In this document: positions 36,641 to 46,200 of the stretch, piece by piece | Numbering within the stretch: position 1 is the first letter of the stretch | Layout: each line of letters begins with the position of its first letter | Assembly: GCA_934454125.1 (NCBI GenBank) | Contig: CAKSFA010000005.1 | Coordinates: forward strand, 1 to 64,000 | DNA: 64,000 nucleotides | Reading direction: 5' to 3' | Source: an uncultured Eubacteriales bacterium | GTDB taxonomy: Bacteria; Bacillota; Clostridia; Oscillospirales; Acutalibacteraceae | Notes under the pieces: model-generated | Told to the model about the DNA's origin: nothing | The model's database searches: none | Seen by the model: the letters and a program-made list of their open reading frames with translations, nothing else | Translations under genes and position numbers: made by a program

Positions 36641-37410
36641 AGATAAAGCCAGTTGTTAAGGTCATGAATTTCCACTCATTGCTGAGAGTGGAGAAAACCA
36701 AGAAAGAGGCTCAAAAATATCTGCAGGTAGAAGAAGAGATTAAATTGATGATTGATGTCATCATGAACAATCGCAATATTAAATTATCTAAATTGTTGCT
36801 AAAAAGTAACCCGACGAAACCCAAATTGAACATCTATCTGGGAAGTGATTTTGGATTCTGTAGTTTCTTTAATTCCAGAATCAGTGAACTGATACTGGCA
36901 GACGATACCGATAAAATTATTATTGGTAAAAAGCTGACAAATAACGCAAAAAATGTTGTATTGCGTATGCCTACGGAAGAGCTTTATGAGCGTCATGCAG
37001 AAATTGAAAACCTCATCTATCAGGGCATCACAGAAGAAAAATACTCAGAAGTGCATATTATTTATAACAAGTATAAAAATACCACAGAAATAGATCTTGT
37101 GGATAACCGTTTGTTTCCGTTAGATAAAGTGGAGAATGCTTCCTATATTGATGATTTTGTATACGAAGGCGACATTCAAAATATTCTGACAAACCTTGTT
37201 TCTTTATATATCATGTATGAGCTGACACTTTGCAACATTAGTTCCTATGCTTCTGAAAATATTCTTCGGCAAGACAGTACATCGAAATCTTTGAAAAAGA
37301 TCGATGAACTTGAAGAGGTGGAGTATCAGCAGGAGCGTAAAGCAAAAAAAGCCAAAGAATTCAAAAAAGTTATAGAAGTTTATACCCGTTTAAAAAATTT
37401 CACCGGTTGA
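36637..37410 (+). CDS. F1-ATPase gamma-like subunit (rotor shaft)
   Basis: A 257-residue protein placed between alpha and beta as in atp operons. Long N-terminal helix (about 1-45), central Rossmann-like part with NIYLGSDFGFCSFFNSRI (normal gamma: SDRGLCGGFN), and a long C-terminal helix (about 185-257) with YIMYELTLCNISSYASENILRQ (normal gamma: YGALLESxASExxARMxAM). Antiparallel terminal helices form the shaft inside the alpha/beta ring. Divergence is greater than for alpha and beta, and it is some 25-30 residues shorter than usual. It lacks a good ribosome site of its own, and translation is probably coupled to alpha by the ATGA overlap. Confidence 0.85.
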   Translation: MKIKPVVKVMNFHSLLRVEKTKKEAQKYLQVEEEIKLMIDVIMNNRNIKLSKLLLKSNPTKPKLNIYLGSDFGFCSFFNSRISELILADDTDKIIIGKKLTNNAKNVVLRMPTEELYERHAEIENLIYQGITEEKYSEVHIIYNKYKNTTEIDLVDNRLFPLDKVENASYIDDFVYEGDIQNILTNLVSLYIMYELTLCNISSYASENILRQDSTSKSLKKIDELEEVEYQQERKAKKAKEFKKVIEVYTRLKNFTG

Positions 37411-37439
37411 ATGGATCAGAAGAAGGAGGGGATGTATAG

Positions 37440-38792
37440 ATGAAGGTCGGCAAGATCGTATCGATATCTGAATTAAATATAGGCATCCTGAAAAGCACAG
37501 ATGAAATAAAAGTGCAAGACGTTTTGTTTGTGAAGGATGGAGATAAAACGCATAAATTTGAGGTTAGTAAAATCGACGGAAATCTGGTTTCTGCAATACC
37601 GTTTGAAAGCGTAATTGGTCTACGCAAAGGTATGGAAGTGGAAAAACAAGAGGGCGGTTTGCAGATTGAATACTCCGAGCAAATTCTTGGCAGAGTATTT
37701 GATTCTTATGGCAATGTAATTGCAGGTGAGGCAATTTCCAATCCCAAGCCACGTAATGTATATGATCGCAAACTGAGCATGCAGGAAATTGAAATCAACG
37801 GAGATATTTTGTGGACAGGCATTAAAGTGCTTGACTTCTTTGCACCAATGCAAAAAGGCTTTAAAATGGGTCTGCTTGGTGGTGCTGGTGTTGGAAAAAC
37901 GGTGTTGATTAAAGAATTAATTAACAACGTGTATAAAAGTTACACTTCCAACTCTGTTTTTGTTGGTGTTGGTGAACGTTCCAGAGAAGGCCAGGAATTG
38001 TATGCAGAAATGACGGAAGACGGATTGATGGATAAAATCTCCATCGTGTTCGGTCAGATGGGTGAAAACTCGGTTGCACGTTCTAAAGCAATTTACAGCG
38101 GTTTAACACTGGCTGAATATCTGCGTGATGAAAATCAGCAGGATGTGTTGCTGTTCATCGATAATATTTATCGTTTTGTTCAGGCAAATGCTGAAATTTC
38201 CAGTGAGTTGGGTCGTGTGCCGATTGAAAACGGATACCCGACAACAATGTTGGGTGACTTGAGCGAGGTAGAGGAGCGTATCAACTCCACCGATAAGGGA
38301 AGTATCACCTCATTCCAGGCAATTTATATCCCTGCAGATGATTTGACGGATGAAGCTGTACAGGCAATTTCTTCTCACTTGGATGGACAGATTGTTCTGG
38401 ATCGTTCTGTAGCAGAAAAAGGTCTGTATCCGGCAATTAATATTTTCCGTTCTACCAGCCGCTTGATGACCATTGAAAAAGTAGGCGAAAGACATTATCG
38501 CTTGGTAGAGGAAGCGCTGCGGTACTTTACTCGTTACAATGAAATTGCAGAAATTATTGCTGTTTTGGGTATTGATGAACTTTCTGATTCTGATAAGAGA
38601 GTGTTCTACCGTACCAGAAAACTAAGAAACTATTTTTCACAGCCAATGTTCGTAGCAGAAAACTATACTGGTATTCCAGGTGCACTTGTTGATATTAAAG
38701 ATATTTTAAATGATGTTGAAAATATCTTGACAGGCAAGTATGATGATGTAGATGAAAGCAAGTTCCTGTATATAGGTAAGTACAATGGATAA
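37440..38792 (+). CDS. F1-ATPase beta-like catalytic subunit (atpD paralogue)
   Basis: A 450-residue catalytic subunit. N-terminal beta barrel, Walker A GGAGVGKT (147-154), VGERSREG with catalytic Glu179, LLFIDNIYRF (Walker B), TTMLGDLSEVEERI, YIPADDLTDEA, and DELSDSD (379-385) in place of the DELSEED lever. SQPMFVAENYTGIPG near the end matches AtpD. All residues needed for ATP hydrolysis appear intact, in contrast to the altered membrane subunits. Slightly shorter than normal beta (about 465-480). Ribosome site AAGGAGGGG. The gene overlaps epsilon by 8 bases. Confidence 0.94.
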   Translation: MKVGKIVSISELNIGILKSTDEIKVQDVLFVKDGDKTHKFEVSKIDGNLVSAIPFESVIGLRKGMEVEKQEGGLQIEYSEQILGRVFDSYGNVIAGEAISNPKPRNVYDRKLSMQEIEINGDILWTGIKVLDFFAPMQKGFKMGLLGGAGVGKTVLIKELINNVYKSYTSNSVFVGVGERSREGQELYAEMTEDGLMDKISIVFGQMGENSVARSKAIYSGLTLAEYLRDENQQDVLLFIDNIYRFVQANAEISSELGRVPIENGYPTTMLGDLSEVEERINSTDKGSITSFQAIYIPADDLTDEAVQAISSHLDGQIVLDRSVAEKGLYPAINIFRSTSRLMTIEKVGERHYRLVEEALRYFTRYNEIAEIIAVLGIDELSDSDKRVFYRTRKLRNYFSQPMFVAENYTGIPGALVDIKDILNDVENILTGKYDDVDESKFLYIGKYNG

Positions 38793-39045
38793 GTCAATTA
38801 CTGTTAAAATTTATGACTTTGACAAAGGATTGCAGCAGTATGATCATATACAGCTCGTCCGTGTACAAAGCAAAAATTACAATTTACTCATCATGCCGGA
38901 TTTTATACCGACCATCGGGGAGCTAGACGGAAGCCTTAGCATTGTGGGAGATCATGTAAAATTAGATTGGGAGAATATCTTGGGCTATTATGTGATACGG
39001 CATAATACGTTTGAGATTATATTAAAAGATGAATACCATCATTAA
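38785..39045 (+). CDS. F1-ATPase epsilon-like subunit, beta-sandwich only (86 aa)
   Basis: An 86-residue protein directly after beta, as atpC is in normal operons. MDKSITVKIYDFDKGLQQYD begins the beta sandwich, and LLIMPDFIPTIGELDGSLSI resembles the epsilon core (GEFGVLPGHAPLLTAL). Normal epsilon (about 130-140 residues) has a C-terminal pair of helices that inhibits ATP hydrolysis; here the protein ends after the sandwich. Loss of this brake would suit an enzyme devoted to hydrolysis. Overlaps beta by 8 bases and the next gene by 17. Similarity is weak and context-supported. Confidence 0.75.
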   Translation: MDKSITVKIYDFDKGLQQYDHIQLVRVQSKNYNLLIMPDFIPTIGELDGSLSIVGDHVKLDWENILGYYVIRHNTFEIILKDEYHH

Positions 39046-39595
39046 TCAAATGACGCTCCAACTGTATTATTACACCAATTTTCTTTTGCTAAGCATTATT
39101 GTTCCGTCCATTCTCTTACTAGGAGTTCTTCTGCTATGCCGCAAATTTCAAATGAAAAGCAAATGGCTGTTTGCTTTTGCAATGTTTTTTCAAATGAATA
39201 AAAGAGATGCTATTTATCTCGTTAATATGACGATTCGCTATCTGCTGATTATCAGTGCAGTTATCTTTAACATGCATATTGATACAATTTTCATTATCAT
39301 ACTAATGGCAATGACGCTGATTGCTTCAATTTCTTATTTAGACATTATAGGCTTTTTGATAGAGCTGGTAAACAATGCTATCCTGACATTCTCGCTGTTC
39401 TTCGTTGAGTATATGAGAACATTGATGGAGCAGGGACGCCCGGAGGTATGGATGATGGTAATTACCGGACTTGCAATTGCTTTTCTGGTACTATATGATA
39501 CGTACTTCTACTTACTGTCAATGCTACGATACTTAAAAAGAAGAAGAGTTGCGTCTATGGAAAGGATGATGCTCAATGAAGAAAAAAAAGGTTAA
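39029..39595 (+). CDS. Polytopic membrane protein of the F1-like operon (possible stator)
   Basis: A 188-residue integral membrane protein with about five hydrophobic segments: 14-37, 66-82, 85-104, 106-127 and 139-166. Polar residues lie within them: Arg70, Glu112, Asn115, Asn116. A basic C-terminal tail follows (RYLKRRR). It does not show the subunit a signature (the SLSLRLFGN-type helix with the essential Arg), so it is not called atpB. It is the only multi-helix protein encoded in the block apart from c, and its start overlaps epsilon by 17 bases, so it is the best candidate to face the c-like ring. Function unknown. Confidence 0.75.
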   Translation: MNTIINQMTLQLYYYTNFLLLSIIVPSILLLGVLLLCRKFQMKSKWLFAFAMFFQMNKRDAIYLVNMTIRYLLIISAVIFNMHIDTIFIIILMAMTLIASISYLDIIGFLIELVNNAILTFSLFFVEYMRTLMEQGRPEVWMMVITGLAIAFLVLYDTYFYLLSMLRYLKRRRVASMERMMLNEEKKG

Positions 39596-40286
39596 GCTTA
39601 TTATCAGTGGTTCCTTAATTGTTTTGATAACGGCATTTATTGTTACTGCAGTTTTTATTTACTTCAATAGTAATAAATTAGTAATAAAAAATGCTAACCT
39701 TTATTCTATTGTGGGCGGCAGCGCAAGCTGGTATACTGGAGATGTAACACTGCAGCCTACAGGTGAAGACGGAGTTGAGCTCCGCTCAAGCGCCATTACA
39801 CTTCCATTGGACGCTACCCCGATTTACTACAAAGATCAGAAAAAGATTTTGCTACCAAAAAATATGGAGATCGTTCAGTATCGGGAGGACAATAAAATGT
39901 TCAAGCTCAATCGTTATGTTACCATTGAGCAGGTGGACGGCGTAATGCGTATTAAAGATAATAGCTTTGAGACTGTAAAAACAAATTTCTTTCTTTTTGA
40001 CGGAAAAAATACATATGTATTTTTTGAAGACACAACAATCACTTACGGAAATAGCAAGGTAACAATACCGGCTTTTTCGTATGTCACCAATGTTTATAAT
40101 AATAAGCTCAGTGTTTACAATTATGAAACCGGCGAATATCGAGAATTTCCTGTTGCGAATATGGAGGTAGTGGCCGAGTTAGAAGATGGTAATTCTATTA
40201 ATTTAAACACAGATACGTTTCGAGCAAGCAATCAGCAGCAAACTCTGCTGATTAAACAGATTGAAAATCTCAAGAATCTGGAATGA
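39576..40286 (+). CDS. Small single-TM exported protein of the F1-like operon (236 aa)
   Basis: A 236-residue protein with a strongly basic N terminus (MKKKKVK), one TM (about 8-30) and an all-beta extracytoplasmic domain (35-215). That domain has the general layout of the N domains of genes 26401 and 32703: DATPIYYKDQKKILLPKNMEI, then FKLNRYVTIEQ. There is no linker and no Fn3 part. It overlaps the preceding gene by 20 bases, so translation is probably coupled. It might be the minimal partner that the larger exported proteins dock on through like domains; this is inference. Confidence 0.75.
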   Translation: MKKKKVKLIISGSLIVLITAFIVTAVFIYFNSNKLVIKNANLYSIVGGSASWYTGDVTLQPTGEDGVELRSSAITLPLDATPIYYKDQKKILLPKNMEIVQYREDNKMFKLNRYVTIEQVDGVMRIKDNSFETVKTNFFLFDGKNTYVFFEDTTITYGNSKVTIPAFSYVTNVYNNKLSVYNYETGEYREFPVANMEVVAELEDGNSINLNTDTFRASNQQQTLLIKQIENLKNLE

Positions 40287-40296
40287 GGTATTGTTT

Positions 40297-43200
40297 ATGA
40301 AAAAAATAATAGCCGTCGTTTCCGCTGTAATATGTTTAATTGCGGTTGTTGTAACCTTCCAATTAACATATTTTCACTCTACTGTTGTTTTCGGATATGA
40401 CGGAGTGGTAATTTCGGACGAAAAGCTGACAAACAACTTAATGACGATACCGGAGGATACCGCTACCACCTTGGTAGAACCGGCCGCGGTAAAAGCCAGC
40501 GACATGATTTATGAGCGCAACGGTAGTCTCTATTATGGGGATAACAGTAAAACGAAGTTTTTACAGGAATACCCAACGTTCATCAATCAGGGTAAGGCTT
40601 TGTTAATGCTGAATGATAAGGCAACGCTGATTGATCAGTATTTCCGTGAGCAAGCAACCTTTAGCAATTTGGTTCTTACCGGAGGCGGTCTATATCAAGC
40701 AAATACCAATAGCCTGATTGACGATAATGTATATTATTTTTTAAAGCTATCCAACGGTTTTTATATCAACTCGCTGGAGATGAAAATTAAAACAAATCTA
40801 CGCGAATATTTATTTGAGATGAATAGTATCCATAACTTTACTGAAACCTCTATTTTGTCTTATAAATATACCAGTCAGGGCTTCCAGTATAGCACCATTA
40901 CCGATGTTGATTTAGACTCGGTGATTAGCATCGGCAATACAGAGATGACCTACAAGGAGTTTTTGTCCAAGCTGTCTCTATATTCTGAACCAACGCCTAA
41001 GGCGGAAAGAGATCAAACTTCTTCAGATACAAGCAGTGAGGAAGTTTCCAGTGCGCCAGAAGAATCACCTTCTAGCAACAATGCTGCCAGTGCCCCGCAG
41101 ACAAATACCAGCAGCGGGTCACAAGGTGAATTTCCTAGCACACCATATGAAAAACCACGTGTTATTGTGAGCGATTTCTTGCCGGTTCCTTACGGTATGA
41201 CTTCAAAGCTGACGATTATTGACTCCGGCAATAAGATGCGTTCTGCGGTTACGTTTTATATTTATGAAGGAGATTCTCTGGTTTTGAGAAAATCCTTCCG
41301 TGCAGATAGCGACTTGTTGTTTGAAAATCTCAAGCCAGGTAAAGAATATCGCGTAAAAGCACAGTATGAATACATTGATGCAAATGGTCAACGGACTACC
41401 GATGAGTTCTTGGATATCAATGTAAAAACCAGCTCGCTGTCCGCTGATGATATCATTAGTCTGAACGGCGAAATGGGTACTGTCAATTTCGACTCCTTTA
41501 TCTTGAATAACGTAGCAATCACTTCTGATATAAGCACTTATGCTGTGAAATATTTGCAAGATTTAAAAGTGCAGGTAGGCGATTTGACCTATAGTGTTCC
41601 TGCATCTGATTTGACAAAACTCAAATCTGGTCAGAGCATTTCAGTTGTCTTCCCGCAGATGCTTACATCGAATACAGATTATACAGTTACACTAAAAGGC
41701 TATGACCGTTTTGGCAATGAGATCCCACTTCAGTTTGAAGATCTTAAGATTCATACGCCCAAAAAACTGCCGGATGTAACATATAATTTTGAGCAAAAAG
41801 AAATCGACTATCTAAAAATTAAATACAGCATCAGTGATACAGATAATGTAAATCCGCAAGCTGGTAAATTTCAGTTGTATACAGTCGATGCTCAGGGCAA
41901 TGCAGATCAACTGGTAGAAGAAATCAACCAAAGCGATGTTACAGATGATACACTTGAATTTAATGATCCAACCTTTAGCAGTGAGTATATTTTGCGCTAT
42001 GTAGGTACGGTGGATTTGGTTGACGGCAAGGGAGAACAGACAGATTATACGATTAAGGATTATAAATTCCTAAGCTCTTCTCTGAGCCAGTTGGGTGTCA
42101 TTTACTTGAATATGACAGCTACGAAGTATACAGAAGAAGATTCGTATACAACGCTGGATGGCACGATTGAAGAAAATAAAAATACTTATGCATTTAAAAT
42201 TGGCAAAGATACAAGCTATAAAGCTACCTTTACAGTCGATCAAGCCCTCTCTAGCACAAGGTTACTAGAGCTGATAGATAAACTGAATCTAGAGCTTTAC
42301 ACCAGAGATGAAGAAGGCAACAAAGTTTCAGTAAGAACAGAGTCTTTTGTAGCAGGCAGCACAGAATTTGATGCTGTAAAAGCAAAGGGCAGCTTTACAA
42401 AAGAATTTACAGATTTACAACCCAATACCCAGTATTTCTTGGACTTCAAAGGTGAATATAGAACCAGAAATATGAACGTCAGCATGAACCTGAATTATTT
42501 CAGAACATGGAAAACCATGCCTACAGCTTCGCTGACCAATTTGGTGACAACCTCAACACATTTGTATGCTACCGCAGCTGTAGCTGATCCGGATCGCGTT
42601 TCCAATGCTGGCAGAGCCATGGTGGTTCTCAACACTTACAATGAAGCAGGAGAAACCGATCAGGATAAACTGACGGGTGGCACAGCAATTGATGTTGCCT
42701 ATTTGAAAACCAACAATGCAGATGGAGAAAAAATTTCTCTGAAGGGTCTAACAGCCGGTCAGAAGTATGTATTAAACTATTATATTTCTGATACAAACTG
42801 GAGTTCTAACAGTGTAAATCTGGTAGACAAAAAGATTTATTTGCACAGCTATATCTTTACCGCACAGGATAACCTGGATGGTAAAGTGAAGGTTGCAGAT
42901 ATTACTACCAACTCCACAAATAACAATCAGATCGACGTAAAATTATCTACAAGCTTCTATGATAAAACAGGCTTGGGCGATGGTAAAATTTACGTAGACA
43001 TCTATGATGAAAACGACAATAAGCTGAATGATAAATCATACAGCAATTCGTATACTTCTGGTAGTAATACTGTTACCCACGAGCAAACCATCACCCTACC
43101 CAAAGAAGACAAAACGTATACAGCAAAATTGTATACAATCTCCAAAACCTTTGGCCACATCATGGAATTGTCTGAAACCCAGTTTAACACGAAAGATGCC

Positions 43201-46200
43201 GTTAAGCTTATTCACAATATGAAAGAGCTATATGATATTAATGGACAAAGCGGCCGCTACCGTGTTGTAAACGATTTGGCTTATAATGAATCAGGTGCAC
43301 CAAACCATCAAACCATTTCAAGCTTCTTGGGTGAACTGGATTTTGACGGACATGAATTGAAATTTGCATATTCAAACACAGTTCGCGCTCTCTTTGGAAC
43401 ATTGCAGGAAGGCAGTGTTGTTAAGAACCTGAATTTAAACATTACAGAAAACAATAGTACAAACACACTGTATGGTATTGCACAGACCAACTATGGTACC
43501 ATTCAGGAACTGTACTTGCGCACAGTGGGCGAAAAAACGATTGCAGCGAACTTTAATCGTAGCTACCTTGTAGGCACCAACTATGGCGTAATTGATACAT
43601 TTGTGGTGTATGCTGCGGCAGGAAATTCTACGGTTGATGGCTCTGGTATTATTGGTGAACACAATGTATCTATGGGCGTGGTGACCAACAACGGCACCAT
43701 ACGCAACGGTTATTTTGATGGCGCTCCCATCAATCTAAGATGGGGTGCATCTGTGAGAAATAATCGTCGCGCAGGTATTGTAGCGGCTACCAATAACTCT
43801 TCTGGTATCATTGAGAATATCTATGTGCTCAACGAGTTCAAAGGTCATGGAACTTATCCATCTACGCTTTACTCTGCTGTAGCGGTTGGAAGTAACGCTG
43901 GTACTGTAAAGAACCTTTACACAACAAAGCCGGCGGTCAACTATTCACCAGACAATGTAGGTGTAGCAGTTGGCACCAGTACTGGTACAACCAGCGATGT
44001 ATATTATATTCACAACTCTCAACGTAATAACACGGCAAACCAGCGTACCAACTATGAACAGTTGGGCAGTGCTTCTTTCCAAAGTGCCGTGTTGAATACG
44101 CAGGAGAAATTCGATGTCGAACGCTATGTTTATAATGGATATTATCCGCATATTGCGTTCCAAAATGAAAATATGCCAACACAGGCACTCAACCCCTTGC
44201 CGACAATTACTGATACTGCAAAGGTAAGCTATATCAATTATGACATTGAACAAGAACCCAATGATCCCATGTCTTCAGATTATCATGCAATTTTAAAAAT
44301 TCGTGTAAAAAATCTGTATGCCTATACGGTAACAGGCTTGACCTTTGATAATCTATACGCTCAAATCTTGGAGCAGATCGATGACGCACAAAACGGAGAA
44401 AGCATTCTGCGCGTAAAAATCAATACCAAGCAAGACGGTGAGTTTGTAGATAGTCACTTGCTGCAAACAATTTCATTCCGCGATGATCTGGCCAATGAAC
44501 TTACGACAGAATATCCGACTGATAGCCAGCGAACATTGATGACAGTGCGCTTCTACCGCACAGTAAACAATATAGACGACTGGAAATATATCAATGATCA
44601 TGGCAACCAGAACTATTATGTCACAAGTGATATTGATTTTATGAATATCGAAAACGCGGCGTATATTACAACATTCAGCGGTAACCTCGAAGGCAATGGC
44701 CATACCGTGTCTGCGATTAAAATCAAGCACGAAAATACAACAACACCTCGCAAAGGTGTCATCGGTACGATGAATGGTGGCAGCATCAACAATTTAACCT
44801 TTAAATCTGTAGAAATCGATGCTCAATTAAATCAGCAAAATGCCAATGGCGATATAGGTATTATCTCGTTAGTGCAAGGCGATGGCCAAATTCGCAATGT
44901 GCATGTGTATGATTCTACGATTAAGGGTAGCACCAGCGTCGGTGGCTTGGTAGGTAACCTGTATGGTCAGGTATATGACTCTTCTGTACACAATACCACC
45001 ATTGACTCCAAAGTGGATCGTCAATATACGATGAATATTGGCGGCTTGGTTGGCCAATTGCAAAACAACGGTGTTATTCAAAGTAGCTATGTGCAAGGTG
45101 TCACCATTACAACTCAAAAAAATGAGTCTCTTAATGCTGGTTGGACCGTAAGCCGTGTAGGTGGCGTTTTGGGTAACGCTGCTGGTAATGGTATCATACA
45201 GAATGTTTATGCCATTACAACAATCAATGCTCCAACATCCAGCATGGTTGCTGGCATTGTTGGTACATTGAACTCAGGCGGCAAGCTGGATATCAACGGT
45301 GTATTTGCGAAATCAGATATAGTTGCATCATCCCATGCTGGTGGTATTATCGGTCTAGATAACCAGCGTGGTACTGTAACCGGTTCCGGCACTTATACAT
45401 CGAGTGTGGTCAATGGCTTCTTCACCGGTAGCATTGTTGCAACTTCCAATGTTACATTTGGTGTTGGTTCCAACTCTAACGAACACGCTACAAATCTCTA
45501 CACGCACTCTTCTGCACGTCTCAACGGCTTGGGTGTTACAGACTCTACCAAGGGTACGAACGTTACCATTATTGATGACAGCCAGTTCAGCAGTGCTGAT
45601 GTTTACACAAAAACCATCGGCCTGGGCAGTGCCTTTGATACCAGCAAAGTTGCCACAACTGACGGTAAATTCCTGCTTCCCAAGGTCAATAAGCTAGACG
45701 GCAGCGGTTTGGTAGCCGGCCAGGTGGATAACGAGTTTACCAAGAGCGATGTCTACTTCCAGTCACTGGATATTACCAAAGATACAACTTATGCACAAAC
45801 AGGTAAACTTACCATTAAGTTATTCAATAAAAATACAAGTAAAATTAAGGCCGTCACCTTTAAAGATGACATGATTAGTACTACTGGTGAAGCAACCACC
45901 TCACACGATAGCACCACCAATATCATGACATATGAGGTTACAGTAACACCAAAGTACTTTGTAAATACGTATTATATCTCTACCATCGTTTACGAAGACG
46001 GTTCTGGAACAGACCAAACGCTGAACTTGAACACAGCAATTAACACCAAGTTCTACCGCCAGATCAGTAAGCCAGAAGAGTGGCCAACCACAACCAACAA
46101 AACAACATATGCTGAAAACTACTACATCACTAACGACCTAGATTTCAGCACTGTAGTTGGCACAGACTTGAACAAGTTCCGTGAGCGTTTCAACGTAAAC

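Noticed and set aside
35327..38792. Flagellar or type III export ATPase (FliI), or V-type A/B subunits
   Set aside because: Paired alpha- and beta-like genes with gamma between them and epsilon after, plus AtpA/AtpD-specific motifs. No flagellar or V-type neighbours.
34315..39595. Ordinary F1Fo ATP synthase operon
   Set aside because: No subunit a, no ion-binding carboxylate in c, fused stalk subunit, short epsilon, and giant exported proteins in the same unit.
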